A DNA stretch of 64,000 nucleotides from Progne subis subis (lineage: Eukaryota; Chordata; Aves; Passeriformes; Hirundinidae): assembly GCA_022316685.1 (NCBI GenBank), contig JAKJHU010000376.1:124001-188000 (forward strand), read 5' to 3'. This document shows, one piece after another, positions 11,020 to 24,920 of this stretch (position 1 is its first letter; each line of letters starts with the position of its first letter). The notes beneath the pieces are model-generated. The model saw only the letters and a program-made list of their open reading frames with translations. It was not told the DNA's origin and ran no database searches. A program made the translations under genes and the position numbers.

Positions 11020-12501
11020 TAGAAGAGGCTCCAAGCTCTCCCATCCAGAAACCTCCTTCAAATGCCAAATCAGGTGCCCTTTGTCGCCCTTTGTGACCCC
11101 TTGAACTCCCCCTGCACGGGAGGGCTCTTCCTAGCAGCATTTCCGTCTCCAAATGTCCCTCCTCAAGACACATCCATGGATCCGTATCCCTAGGGCAAGG
11201 CCAGCCCCTTCCCAGAGCTCCCTGAAGAAGGGAGAACTTCCCAAGTGTCCCATGGAGGAGATGAGGGGTGACAGTGCCGTTCCCGACCCTGCCTGAGGAG
11301 CGTTTGAGGTGAGGGCTGAGACCTTCCAGCCAAAATCCAGGCTGGGGGAAGAGCGGGATGCAGCAGGAGGTGGCTGCAGCACTGAGGACGTGTCCCACCC
11401 TGACGGAATCAGGGAGGACAAGCCAAGGCAAGCATGGATGGAGCAGAACACGGAGGCTCCAGGTGCTTCCAGCCATCCCAGCGGGAGGGACAGGAGAAGC
11501 CCTGATGCTGTGGGAGATGAAGGAGCACTTGGAAGCCACCACAAGCCCGCAGCTGGCCCAGCTGGCCCTGCCACGCTGCCCAGGGAGCTCCTGCTGAAAT
11601 TGGCCCCGAGCTAAAGAGCAGTGGGAGGCCAAGCCCTTTGCTTTGATCAACCATGAGAGAGTTCCTATCAACGCAGGATGGGATCCTGGATGAATATTCC
11701 CTGGCAGAGAACCGGGATCGTTCCAAGCCATTGCCTGGCAGCCTCCTCCAGCACCGGGGGAGGACCTAAAGCCCTCTCCTCCTGTGGCTGGGGCCTCATT
11801 TGGCATCTCCACAAGTGCTGGGAGCAGCTGGAATAAGCCAGGGCAGGGCAGGAGCTGCGGGGGCTCTGCCGTGCCCGCAGAGCTGCCCCGTGGCCGTTCC
11901 GGAGCAGGAGGAGCAGCACGGGACCCTGCCAGCACATCCCTGACCCCCTTGGGGTCCTGTCCCATGGAAAATCATCACGGACTTCTCACCCATTCGTACC
12001 CCCAAAAGTGGGGATGGCATCGAGGTTTTCCAGCACCTCCTTCTCCAGGTCTCAAGTTCCCGATTATTTCCCAGGATTCTGGGGTCTAATAGGGTTTTCT
12101 GAGGCTTTTTGCTTGCAGCCTGCAGCTGGTTTCATTCCTGCTCTGCACACGGCATTTCCCATCAAGGGCTGTGCAGACACTGGAACAGGAATTGGGAATG
12201 AGGCAGGGATCAGGGGAAGGAAAATGGCTTTGGAAGTTGTGGAAAAGGGGAATTCAACAGCTCCTGCGCAAGCAGGGCTCTGCACTGACCCCATTTTGTG
12301 CCCTGGGCAGCTCCCAAGTGCAGCAGGCCCAGGGTAGGGTCAGGTTTGCGAGGAGATGCAGCCGAGGGGTCCCCAAATCCTCCCCTCCCCATCTGCCACC
12401 CCATTCATCCCCAGAGCAGAAGAAATCAGGCAAATCTCTAGCCACAAACCAGATTTGCCTTTGTAAGCTTTGAAATAAACCCATGGATTAAAGTCTAAGG
12501 A

Positions 12502-12503
<2 letters not shown>

Positions 12504-12537
<34 letters not shown>
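12504..12537. repeat. Poly-T tract (34 nt)
   Basis: An uninterrupted run of T. On the minus strand it would be a poly-A tail, but no AATAAA lies just upstream on that strand, so a retrocopy origin is not supported. Confidence 0.95.
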
Positions 12538-12540
<3 letters not shown>

Positions 12541-15500
12541 GTCAGCACCGCACATGAAAGAGGGCTGGGAGAGCCACTGCAGGGGGAGGGGGTTTGGATA
12601 TTCCAGAGGCCCCTGGAAGAGGCTGGATAAACATCCAGCACGGCTCCAGAGCTGTGCTGCCAGGAAAAATGGGAATCCTGCACAGCCATCCCGGTGGGAA
12701 ACATCCCTGTGCAAAAACAGACGGGAAAAAATCAAATTAAAAAATAACCTCGTGAGTCTTTGGGGTTTTTTTCACTGAGCTGAGCTTGGCTATCCCGCTT
12801 GGGAGCTGGACTGCTTTCTGCCAGCCTAAGGAATACTGGGATGGAATCCTCCAGCCCTGAGTCACTGGATTGGGGCAGGAGGTCTCCTGCAGCATGCCCA
12901 GAACAGCTCTAATAACCTGGACTATTAATTGGCCATTAGGGGCTAACTGCGCTCATTAGGAGCTGATGAGGATGAGCCAGCCCGAGCCAGCAGGTTCCCC
13001 TGGTCCCCCTAAGACAGGGGAAACGGTGGCACCACTCCCCAAATTCACAGCTCCCATTTATTCCTGACCACCCCCTGGTTCCCGGCGTGTTCATCTGCCG
13101 GGACACAGACACAGCGCTCCCAAATCAGCTTGGCCTCGTTAAACCCTTCCAATAGGAGATTTCCTGTGGAGCTCAAGGCCCTCTAAGCGGGTTATGCGTC
13201 CCTAATTTCTGGCCCTGGGGTTTTTAAGGCAGAGCTTGAGGCTTATTGCGGCCTTGCAGAGCACTCGGAGGAGTTACAGAGCAAAGAAACCACCAGAAAA
13301 TAAAATACTTTTTTAAAAAAGAGAACTGAGTTTGAGACTGTTGTGGCTGGGTTAGTTTTCCACCCTGCATTTAGCTGAGAGCATTTCTATTTCAATTTTA
13401 AAAAATAAAAACAAACAAACAAACAAAACCCCCCACCCAAACTCAATAAATTTCTGCCCAGGGATTGGCCAGGCTGGTGCTGGAACTGGTCTGACAGGAA
13501 CCAGGGGCTCAGATAGGCTCCCAAACCCTCCTGTTTATCCAAATGAGGCTCCAAACCAGTTGAGCCGGAAATTTTACAATTAAAAAAAAAAGGGGAACAT
13601 TTGGCATTCAATCAAGGGTTAAAACCCGAGCTGCTCGCAGGGACTGAGGCTTTGCAAGTCAGCAACTCGAGGTGTTTTGTGTTCACCTAAAAGGCAGCAG
13701 TTCCCACGCCACACTTGGACTCGTTGTGGGTTTCCTGGGGGTGACAACACCCTGAAGTCTGCAGTTTATAGGGCATGAGGCACAACAACCCCAATTCCAA
13801 TCTGCCCTGGGATCCGCGCAGAGCCAGCTGCCCACAGGGGACCCCCCGCACCCCTGTCCCCGGCAGGAAAACAGCCCCAGAACGAAGAATTAACATTCAA
13901 ATCCTGCTCATCAGCCGTGTCCCACTTGCTGCATCAGCTGCCACCAGCCGGGTCCCTGCTGCCACCCCAAGCTTTGGGAAGGATTTGAAGGCTATCTCGG
14001 TCGATTTGAGCAGCCAAGGGCTGCTTTTCTTAACGTTTAGGGGAGGGGGAAAACCGCTGGGAATGCTCCAGAACTGCAGAAAGAATGGATATCTCATTAT
14101 GTGCCAGAGGAGGGACGGAAGACAACTGTGCCGGCAGTGGCAGCAGCCACCTGGTTGGTGACACCAGTTAGGCACAATCAGTGGGAATTTAAGGGGAAGA
14201 AAAGCCCAGGGGTAACCCGGGTTTAAAATGTTTAATCCCAGCTGTAATTGGTAACCCGGGTGTGACCCCCGGAGCGGGCCTGGCAGGCAGGGTGAACAAC
14301 AAGGCAGGGTTTAAAGCCCAGCCTACACTCAGACCTTTCAAAACCGGGTTGTGCAATGAGGGGACCGTGCGAAATGGGGGGAGAGGGCGGGACAGGGACA
14401 CCAAACCAACCCCGGGACTGCTTCGTGCCCCGCAGCACGTCTGGATTCCCAGCACTCCAGGGAATTCCAGGGGTTTGTCAGCCCCCAGCTCTGCTCCTCC
14501 ACCCCGGTTTTGTTGGCTTCTGTCAGCCCCATGCTTTGTTTTGTCGCCTGTAAATCCCCCTGGGGACTTGGTGATGTGTGGACGGGACATGCCAGGACAC
14601 ATTTGGGGCATGTCCAGGCAGCTTCCCTCATCCTATAAAGGAGCTTTAAATATTCCCCTGGGCTCCTGGGTGGATTTGTGTGGCTGGGGGCTGGATTTCC
14701 ACACAGCAGCTTTTGGACTGCAAAGGTCCCTCCCTCTGCCGCACTTCCCTCGCTCCGTGCCCCCGTTCCCCCATGGAAAACAACCCGTCCGACCCGCTGC
14801 CACCGTCCCATCTGCTCTGGGGTGTTTGGGGAAGCAAACATTGCTTTTCCTTCTCCCTCCCCAGGCCTCTGGATTTCGTTTTCCGCTGCTGCTGAGCTCC
14901 CGGGTGCTCGGGGAGGGGATTTCTGCTGGGTTTCAGCTTCTTGCTGACGTCGTGTTGGGCAAGAAGAATTTGGTGCGATCTCGACATTTTCGGAGAGGAA
15001 GCCTCAGCCTTGGGTTCCTCCCGAAGCTGCCTCGGTGGGGAAGGTGTGGAGATGAGCTCAGAGATGGTTTCCTGTTCTTTGAGCTCGGTTTATTGTTCTT
15101 TTTTCCACATCCTCCCTGCCACCGCCGCCTCCACCCACCCCTGTCCTTGTCCCAGGGGACAGAGGGGACAGCCAGCAGAGGTGTTTGCACAGCCAGCTCC
15201 AGGGAAAGCTGGCAGCTGGAGAACCTGGAGCAGCCGTGTTGGTTTAGGAGATAAAAGCACTCCAGAGCCCTGGGAACAGAGCAGGGACGGCGGTGAGACG
15301 TGCCCCACCCCAAACCCTGTGGCCTCGGTGATAAAAATCTCCCCCGTCCCAGAATAAACAGCACGTGGGGGGCACAGCTGGGCACAGGCAAATTGCCCCT
15401 CGGTAATTCCTCCTTATCGGGGTGTGGCCGCCCAGCCAGGCCTTGCTCTTTCCCCTCTGGAAACTCCCAGGATAAACACTGACTCCAGTCAAAACAGCCG

Positions 15501-15866
15501 CTCCCTCCCGCGCACACCTGGGACAGGTGCGACACAAAGTCCTCGTCAGCGCCACGGAGACACCCACGGACAGGAATCTGTGAGGAATTTGGGGCCAGCC
15601 TGGGTCCAGAATCGAGAAAACCCAGCCTGGAGATGCCACATGCTGTTCCAAGCCAAAAAAATTTAAAAAATCAGGACCCAGCGCTGGCAGAGTAAGAGAC
15701 CAAAATTCCTCCCACCTCCCTGATTTTTTTCCAGCCAAACCTCCCTCCTTGTGTCTATCTCACACCTTTCCTTCTAAGGCAGGCTGGAGGGGTAGATTGA
15801 AGGATTTCCCCCGTCCCTGCTGACACGCAGCTACGAAAAAAGGATTTTTCTTTTCTTAGAAACAAG

Positions 15867-15870
<4 letters not shown>

Positions 15871-15909
<39 letters not shown>
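15871..15909. repeat. Poly-A tract (39 nt)
   Basis: An uninterrupted run of A with no AATAAA close upstream and no recognisable element body to the left. Confidence 0.95.
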
Positions 15910-15910
<1 letters not shown>

Positions 15911-18900
15911 CCCCTAACCTCTGGCCGAAACCACAAGACAGGAATTTTTTTTTTTTTAAGGTGCTGAGAATGTGACTGGGCTGCCAAAGTGCAGCTCAGC
16001 CAGGCTGGGAGGAGCTGCCAAGGCAGCAAATTGCCCGAAATCTGCGTTTCTTTGCCCGTTTCTTTGCTCGAAGAGCGCACGAAGAGAGGGGACGTGTGGT
16101 GCAGCTCCATGGCAACCCCAATCCCCAGCACAAAAACAAGGCCGGGAGCACCAAAGCCTCCGTGGCTGGAGCAGCTGGGAAGGGAATTTCCTGACCCTGC
16201 TCAGAGCCGCCGGCTGGGCTTGAATGTGTTTTTTAAAAGGTTGTGAAAAGCAGTTTATTCTCCCTGCTTTGTGAGCGGGAGAGCAGGAGACGGTCGCAGA
16301 TTAAAGGGATTTTTATTGAGGCACCACAAACCTGAGCTGCTCCACAGGCCTGCGAGGTTTGTGGGATCCACGGTGTCCGTAGGGGAGTTTTGGGGATTTT
16401 CTGTGCTTTCCCACAAGGCTGAAGGGATCAAGGCAGTCCCAGGTGCAGCAGGTGCTGATAAGAAGGCTCCAGACTCCAGATTTGGGCCAGTTCATGGCAA
16501 ACTGACCCATCCAGGGCTGATTCCAGACCTCATTCCCTCCACAGGCTCTGGATCTGTCCAGATGGATCCGCCTTCCCCTGCTCCCCCTGCCCACCAGCCC
16601 CTTCCTTACTCCACTTTATTTTCTTAATGGAATACATTTAATGCTCCCATTCACTGTCCATCCCTCGTTACAGAATTTCTTTCTACAATATTTTAGTGAT
16701 TTTTTCTATAATTTTTTTTTTGTGATTTTAAAAAATATTTTACAAATTTTTAGCTCCTCAGGAAGGATTTGTATGGCTCAGCTCAGAGCTGTGCCTGGCT
16801 TTGCTATTTGGGATATCTGGAATGGCTTTTCCTTACTGTTTGGGAATGCTCTTCACTATTTCTTCTTTTATTTAAAAGAAGATTTTTAAAAATTATTTAT
16901 TTTTAATTTATTTATTTTTATTATTTATTATTTATGCTATTTATAACATAAATCCAAGTGTGCTTTGCAAATTTGATCCATAATACTTTGCACATTTGAT
17001 CCATAATAAGAGAAGCACCATTTCAGCCCGGTCAACCCAAAAACTTTATACTGGGTCTGTGACACTTCCCATGCAAAGCCAGCCATCAGATCAGCTTTTC
17101 CCTTTTCCTGAATATGCTGGGATTGCACGTGGGAGATGCTGCTTGGCCGAGTGGCAGCAGGATCGTGCCAGAAACAGTTTTATTTTATTCCCAAATGAAG
17201 AGTCGAGGCCATGGGGAATAATCCAAAGCTCTGCCCAATCCATGCCTCTCTCCAAATCCATGGAGGGCTTTTGTCCTGGGCACGGTCCAGGCTCCAGTGT
17301 GGGAGGGAAAGGACACTGGGAGAAGCTCCTGGGGGCTCTTCTCAGGCTACACCCAGCAGATGTGAAAGAGGCCACAGCTTCCCAGGGCCCGGCCGGGCTC
17401 CCAGGCCCTGCAAGCAGCAATTAGGGCACAAAGGGAACCCAGATGAAGCCGGGCAACACCCAGGCCCGGCTTAGATCCAGGTGGTGCCTCTTCCCAAACT
17501 GATCCCTGCTCCTGGGGATCCCTCCTGGCTCCCTCTGCGGGCTCGCTCCGGGCTCTTCCCAAGAGTCCTCGCCCTTCCCTGGCAAAAGTGGAGGGTTGGG
17601 TTTGTTGGGGTGATGCAGCTGGGCAGGAACCACGTGGGTTCACCTGCCAGAGCTTTGGAAAACTCCTTGGGAAAAAATCCACAGCTCCGCCACGTCCTCC
17701 CAAAGCTGCTCCACAGGGAATTCCGAGAGCTGGGTGAGCACCGGAGCCAGGACAGGCTGAGCATCACTCTCCAAATGTTTCTGCCTCTCCTCAAGGACTC
17801 CAAGGAGGAAACTCATGTGGTTTTCTCCCCAAAATCCCACAGGAAAGTTCTGTAACTCAAGAAAATCCAGAAGGCTGGAGTAGGAATGTGGCCTCAGAGC
17901 CAGAGCTGGGTGTGAGCAGCCAGGGAGGGAGCTGGGAGGTTGGTAAAGAAGGTGTCATTTGCTCCAACATCTGGGGTTTCATCGCCCAAATTTTGGGTCA
18001 GAGCCACAGGGATCCCTCCCAGGAGCAGCACATCAGCACCCCGTTTGGATTTCAGTGTTTCCAAGGCTTTGGCAGAGGCTCTGGGAGTGTTTTTTCCATC
18101 CCAGGAGGTGCAGCCAGGCTGAAATCCCTTATCCCAATGACATTCCTCCCATTTTCCTTGGAATACTTTCCACTTGCCAGGGCTGCTCCAGCTCCGTGGC
18201 TGCTGAAACTCAGCGATCCTCCATTTCCTGAGGCACTTGGAGGTTCACTTCCAACTCTGGAAGCAGCTGGGGACTCGGGAAGCTGGAAAAGTGAATTTCC
18301 AAGGAGGGGGAAGGAGCTGGGAATATGAGGCGAGGCCCGGAAAGAGGCTGAGCCTGGCAAAGTCAAACATTGCCCAAGAGGGGAAGGGAGGGGGAAATCC
18401 ATTTTCCCCGGAGCAGCAAACCATGGGGAAAACACAGCCCAGGCCTGTTTCCCTCTGATCCCTGCTAAGGGCTCGTTCCCAGTTGGGATCAGGGACCCTG
18501 GAGACGGGAATGGTCCAGCAGAGCAGGGAAAAATCCCCCTAAAGTGCTCCAAGGCTGTCCCCTCCCTCTGTGCCCGCAGCCCTTCCCAAGATAACCGGAT
18601 CATGGCCGTGCCCTTAGAACCTGCGGAGGCTGGAAGAGCAAACAGAGCTTAAAAGGGTCTCAAATCCAGCTTCTCCCTCCTCCTCCTCCTCCAGATCCTG
18701 AGCAGCTCTCGCAGGGACCAAGGCAAGCAAAGGCCTCTGGAGCAGAACAAAATGAGCTAAAAATATCTCCCACTCCCTCACCCTGCTGGATCCTAAGGGT
18801 TTTCCTTGGCCTCTGGCCACGTTTGTCAGCCATAAATGGGATTTTTCCCCCCTCTTTCCAGCAGGGCTGCACTGTGCTCCATCAGGAATTCCAGCTCCCA

Positions 18901-20689
18901 GCTCCTCAAATCTCCCCCTGTTTGGGGCTTTTCTTGCCCCTCTGTGAGGGGTGAGGCTTTAATTAAGGGAAGGTTGTGGCTGAGAAAAAAAGCTGGGAAT
19001 GGGAATTGCTCCTGCTGACCTGCAGGAAGGCGTGAAATGCAGGAGTCAGCTGAGGGAAGAAGGGAAGAAGGAGTAACTCTGAATTTCCCTTTGGGCTGGT
19101 GGTGTTTTGGGGTAGGGGAGAGGGTAGAGAAAAAGCAGTGGGATCTTAAGGATTTTAGAAAAGCTGTGACATTCCCTGATTTTCCCTGTGGCTATGGAGC
19201 AAAGGGTGATGTTGAGAACTTCCTCACCCCAGAGCTGAGTCCCCTTTGCTCCCCCTGCTCCAAGCACATCCAGAAAGGCTTTTCCTCCCTCCTGATGGAA
19301 TTTTTCCCAACCCACCCTGGGGATTTTGCCCTTCCCCGTGCTCAGGTGACTCTGGATCAGGTGCTGACATCCAGTGACAGCCAGAGAGGGGCTCAGATTT
19401 CTCTGGATGAGGCCGGAGCTGCTCCAGATTTAGAGCTGGGATGAGGATCTGAGTGGCCCCAGGAATTTTGCTGCTGGGCAGAGGTCACTCCTCAGGCAGG
19501 GAAGAACCTCAGAGGAACCTGGAAAAGGCTGGGGAAAAAACAGGGAGCTGCCTTTTGTCTCTCAAGAGCAGGATCTAAGGGAGGGATCTGTAGAACTTCT
19601 GCTGCAAACAAAACACTTCAAGGAGGTTTTTCCCATTTTTTGCGGGAAGGCTTCTCAGAGCCAGGCTGGAATTTCTCACCCAAAGCGAGGGAGGGAGGAC
19701 AAAAGGAGCCCCAGATTGTCCCCTGTGGGGTGACACCTCCGAGTCCATCCTTTCTCAGGTGTGTTCCACCTGAGCCTGGATCTTTCCCACCCATTCCTCA
19801 GGTTTCATTTGCTTCAGAGCTGAAATAAGAGGCAAAAGAGGGAAAAATTGGAAAATTGGAGTTGTTCTCCTCCAGCCCTATCCCAGCAGCAGCAGCAGCA
19901 GCAGCACAACGTCCACTTCAAAGGTGTCACCTGAGCCACACCTGGGCTGAGACCTCAGTCAGGAAAATCATCAGCAGGGCTCTCGAAATGCCCCTGGGGA
20001 TGCTAAAAATTGCCCCCAATTACTCTGTGGGCTGCTAAAATTCGGCATAATTGCCTTAATTACACCTAATGACACTTGGGCTATGCAAAGAAAGGCAGCA
20101 CACGTGGGATAAAAAAAGGCTCTGACCACATCTGGCCCAAGGTGAGAAGCTCCTGCTGGCCCCACTCCGCCTCCTGCTCCTTCCCCTGCCCAGAAGGTTC
20201 CCAGCTCCCAGAGGAGATGAAAGCCCTGGGTGTGATCCTCACTTCTGGATCTCTCCAGGTTGGCACAAAGGGATTTTCCAGCCAGGCAGCATCTCCCAGT
20301 GTCACTGTCCTTCAGCTGGGGCTGTCCCAGCTGAGGCAACCACTCCTCCCGGCTCTGTAATCTGATTTTTTCCCCACTGATTCCTTTCTTTTCTGCTGGT
20401 TTCTTTCTTTTTATGCTGATTTATTCGGTTTTAGGAGCAGGGCCTGCCATATCTCCCTGCCACCCACACGAAAGGAGGGACTTTGCAGCCAGGTCAGGGC
20501 GTGTGCGCCAGGGAAAAGGTGCTTTGCCATGGATTTGGGGTTTTCTCTGGAGCTGAGGAGGAGTCAGGTGGGGATTTGACTTCAGCCTGGCCTAGAGGCT
20601 CATTGTAAAGTGCTCAGATTGCCAAATGTTTGTGCATTTGTATGAAATTTCTTTGGGATAACACACCACTGCTAGCATGCTCTGATTTT

Positions 20690-21060
20690 ATCCCCCCTTT
20701 TTTTTCTATCTCCCTTCTCATATCCCTCCTTTTTTACCCCCTTTATTTTTCACCCCTTTTTTAACCCCCTTTGTTTTTTACCCCCCCCCCTTTATTTTTT
20801 AGTCCTCTTTTTTGTCCCCCTGTTTTTTATTCCCCTTTTTTATTCCCACTTTATTTTTACCCTTTTTTATCCCCCTTTTTGGCTCCATTTATTTTTTATT
20901 CACATTTATTTTTTATCTATTTTTAATCCCCATTTATTTTTTATCCCCCTTTACTTTTTATCCCCTTTATTTTTTATCCCCCCACGTTTTTAACCTCCCT
21001 TTTTTATCCCACTTTTAAAATTCTCCTTTTTTATCCTTTTTTTTTTTTTTTTAATCCCCT
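20690..21060. repeat. T/C-rich low-complexity tract (TTTTTATCCCCC-like)
   Basis: About 370 bp of alternating T runs and C runs, such as TTTTTTATCCCCCTTT. It is a polypyrimidine simple-sequence region with no coding content. Confidence 0.9.
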
Positions 21061-22324
21061 TTTCCCAGGCATTTGAAATCCCCAATTCTCCTTCACTCCT
21101 CCGCCTCTTTTCCTCCACAAACCTTTTGAACCCCCCAAAAGTGCCCCAGTTCTGCCTCAAGACTCAAAACGCCTGAATTCTGTGGGAAGCCAAAGGATCT
21201 TTTCCCTTTCCAAAGGGGCCACAGCTGTTTTGGAGAAGCTGGAATGGGGGGAGAAAAAAGCAAATTTAAAAAGTACTCTGGCAAAGAATTCCACCCCCAG
21301 CAGCAAAGCGACGCTTCCCAAAGAGAAAGGAAAATATTGTGCTGAGCAGAGGGGAAAAAAACCAAAAACCTGAAGTGTTTATCCGCGGAGCTCTGAGTGG
21401 TGAATTCCTGACAGAGCCCAGCTGTTCCCGAATCCCAAATCCCACAGCCTCTGCTCCCAAAAAAGGGCCGCGCTTCCCTTGCCGGCGCCTGACGTGGCCC
21501 CACGGACGTCAGCGGGAGCAGCAGGAAGCTCCAAAACAAGTGACGTGGGAGCCAAAGCCTCCCACGGAGGGCACTGGAGCACAGCCACACTTCCAAAGAT
21601 GGAGATCCCGCCGGGATTCCGGCACTGGGAGAGACTCTGGAGCCCCGGGAATTGCAGGGGTTCTGCTGGAGATTGTCTGGGTTTTGTAGGGGTTGGCAGC
21701 AGAATGAGGGGCGCTGGTGAGAGGAACATCCAGGAGGAGGGGGCTGAATCCGGCCGAAGTGAGGAAGGAGTAGGAGACATCGAGTCCCAGGAATCTGAGT
21801 CTTTCCTGGGAGAAAATAGGGAATTGTCATCAGGAAAACCGGTCCTGTTCTGTGCCCCAGTTATGGATGGGACCCGGCGGTGTTTGCTTCCCGGTGGGTG
21901 AAATAAAGGAGCAGGAAATAGAAGGGAAGCCCCTTCCCTCAGTCTGATCCATGAGGGAAAATGTTGGCTGTTCCAAGGAATTACGATACAAAAATTCCCA
22001 CTTCCTTCTTTCCCCCACAAACCCTGGGAGCCTCCCTGGATGCTCCCAGAGCAGCCCCAGGAGAGGCCCCACACTGAAAACCAGGAATTACAGACGAAAC
22101 CCAGAGCAGTTCCCTCTCTCTGGCTCCCTCACTCCCACAAACTCTGTTTTTGGGATTCACACACCTGGATTCCGCTGCTCCCAGCACAGCCCAGAGCGCC
22201 AGTGCTAATTGGGAGTTTCTTTGAGGAATTTCACTTTTATTCCTTTCAACTCCTTGGCCTGCCAGGTTTTTTCTCTCCTGGCTGCAATAATTCCAAGGAA
22301 TCTACTCTGGGTGACCCCAGGAAT

Positions 22325-22545
22325 CCCTGACTAGGTTGGGTTGGAAGGGACCCAAAGGTCCTGGGACAGGAAGCTCCTGTATCCGTGAGCTCATGGTAGG
22401 AAAGGCTCTTCCAGAGAGCCTCTGGATTCTTTCCAGATCCTTCTCCAGCTCCATTCCCTTGAGGGGTTCAACACAACACAGGATCAGAATTTCATGGCCC
22501 CATGAACTCCTCACACCCTCAAAAGCCATAATCTCCCAACCCTCC
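22325..22545 (-). mobile_element. Possible CR1-type fragment, minus orientation
   Basis: GGTTGGGTTGGAAGGGACCC followed by AAGGTCCTG resembles the reverse complement of the conserved CR1 3' region, in which the Chicken Repeat 1 consensus ends with a GGGTCCCTTCCAACCCA-like stretch. Only this terminal motif is clear; the rest is diverged. Confidence 0.4.
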
Positions 22546-23673
22546 CCTTCGAAATATTCCCAATTTCTGCTTCATTCCTTAATTTTCATTCAGGTTTTTA
22601 GGCTCTCCCTGCTCTGCTGACCTAACCACCAGCGAGGGAACAGGATATTCTGTACCAAAAAACCTTGAGGGGGATAAAAGGGTGGGAGATAAACCAAATC
22701 CAGCAAGATTTTGAAGGGAATTTTTTTGCTATTTCCAAACAAGGCTGAGTGGCTGACACAATGTGGGGACAGAGATAATGTCCCTGCCCAAATTAAGGTC
22801 ACCTTAACCCCGCTCAGGAAAGCTGAACTGGGGGCTCAGCCTGACTCCAGAGCTATTTTAAGCGCAGGGAGGTTGAAGGGCAGCTGCTCAAGCAGGGAAT
22901 GTTTTATTTAAAGGATATTTGGTTGCTAAAATGTCATTAAATTATTAAAAGTCCTTTATTTTAATGCAGCAGGAATTTGTGGATGGGAATGAGAGGAGTT
23001 CACAACCCCAGGCTGGGGGGGGTGTGATGATCCATATCCATTTTTAGACCCTTTTATTTTCCTGGGTTTCTTTTCTTTCTGCAGACTGGATGTTGGAAAT
23101 GGGGGATCAGCTGGGTTGTCTCAGCAACAGTTGCCTTGATGTGGCTGTAAATGTTTCATGGGAAGCTGATCCACCTTCCCTGCCCAGATGGCTCCAGTTC
23201 TGGAGCTCGGAACACGGATTAATGGGGAATGGGCAGATGTTGCCTCACCAGAAGGGTTTAAGCTGTAATTAGATGAGCTGGGATGGGGCTGAGCATCCTA
23301 GGAAGGGTTCAGGGGGGACACGGGAGGTGATTCCAAGGTCCTGGTGAGGTCTAAACCTCCAAAAACACTGGGATGAAACACAGGGCATACAATAACCCCC
23401 AGCTCTCCCAGTTTGCCCAGTCCAGGGCACCTCATGCTTCCCTGGTGGATGATGGGAATTCTCAGGATGGAAAACAGGTCCTGTTCCATGGTGGGAGCAG
23501 TTCAGGATCTGCCCAGTGTTGATATTTTTCCCTAAATAACAGCTGATATTAGTTCAGACTGGGAGATGTGTTACCAATCCTAAATGGATTTTGGGAGATT
23601 ACACGCTTTGGTAAATCCAATTTTTAAGAGATCAGGCTATATAAAAACAACATTTTCATGCAACATAAAGCCC

Positions 23674-23677
<4 letters not shown>

Positions 23678-23719
<42 letters not shown>
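23678..23719. repeat. Poly-A tract (42 nt)
   Basis: An uninterrupted A run preceded by ACATAAAGCCCATTT. CATAAA is a weak polyadenylation-signal variant, so this could be the tail of a retroposed transcript on the plus strand, but no source gene is recognised in the flanking sequence. Confidence 0.9.
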
Positions 23720-23724
<5 letters not shown>

Positions 23725-24744
23725 AAATCCAGTGAAACGAAGCTCCAATTACTCCAATTATCTATGAGATATTTCCAGAACCAAAATAACACCCATGTGC
23801 CTGCTCATCCATGTAAATCCAGCATTTCTGCAGTCCTTTTTCCCACCTGTGCTGTGCATGGAGGTGTTTATATGCAGGGAAGGGATTTGGGAATCTGTCT
23901 GAAGGCCTGGAAAGGGAGGAAATAACATCGGGATTGATTTGGGGATGGGTGGAAGGATCTGCAGCCAGGAGCTCCCTGCAGTTCACCACCTCCGGGGAAG
24001 GTGATGCTGAGCTCCAGGGAATGTCAGGGAGATGCCAGCAGAGCAGAGCCAGGGTTATTTGGGGAACAGGACGGTCAGAAATCGAGCTGGAGCCATTTCA
24101 CAACATCAGGGAGGCTCAGGATTTGTTTATGGAGCCCGATGACAGCAGCTGAGTGCCGAGGGAAAATGAGGAATGATGAAAGCTGGGAGGAATGGACAGT
24201 GGGAGATGGCAGCACGTCATGGAATCCTCATGGGAAGAAACTCTTCTGAGTCCTCATAAAACATCCCCGGGGACAAGAGATGAACAAACGCTCCTGGAGG
24301 AGCGGCGGGGCGGGGAGAGGGGGGCATGGCTGCTGCATTTCGTAATCGGGGTGAGTGAGTCAGAGCTGGTATTTCTGGGAATGAGAGAGGCAGGAATCTC
24401 TGCCGGGAGCACGGGAGGGCCGGTGTCTGAAAATGTGAGCTTCTTCAGTGAGCTGTGGAGAGAAGGGAAATTGAATGCTAGGGGAAGGTGGGAACAGAGG
24501 AATGAGGAGCTGAGATTGGGGGAAACAGCTTGAAAATAGAGCCCTGTCCACTGAGCTGCGGGGACTCAGGGAGAGAGGAGCTTTCCTGGCTGTCCCAAAC
24601 AGGAGGAATGGCCTGAACTTCATGGATCTCCCGACCAAGACCCGTTACCTTTGAGAGGAGGGCATTTGAAAGCTTTTGTGCTATGAACCTGATCCAAACC
24701 AGCTGCCGCATATTTGCTGTGCATGGAGAGACCGTGTGGAGGTG

Positions 24745-24920
24745 GAATCCCCGTCCCTGGAGGTGTCCAAGGAGCTTTTGGAGGTGTCCAAGGCACTCCT
24801 GGGGGTGTCCAAGGAGCTCCTGGGCTGGGGACAAGGTGAGGATTGGACACAGCTTGGACTTGGTGATCCTGGAGGGCTTTTCCAACCTCAGGGATTTTGG
24901 GATTCCGTGCTACACCTCAG
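24745..24920 (+). mobile_element. CR1 LINE 3' fragment, plus orientation
   Basis: GGACTTGGTGATCCTGGAGG followed by GCTTTTCCAACCTCAGGGATT is the typical CR1 3' terminal region (consensus TTGGACTYGATGATCCTTGAGGTCTTTTCCAACC). It is preceded by three tandem copies of a GGAGGTGTCCAAGGAGCT-like unit of about 27-30 bp that expand a CR1 internal segment. Confidence 0.8.

Noticed and set aside
10577..11965. 462-codon minus-strand frame
   Set aside because: Half is the GGGACA satellite (Pro/Leu/Ser/Val repeats) and the rest has no family resemblance.
14262..15254. 330-codon plus-strand frame
   Set aside because: No recognisable domain, GC-rich random composition, overlapping open frames on the other strand.
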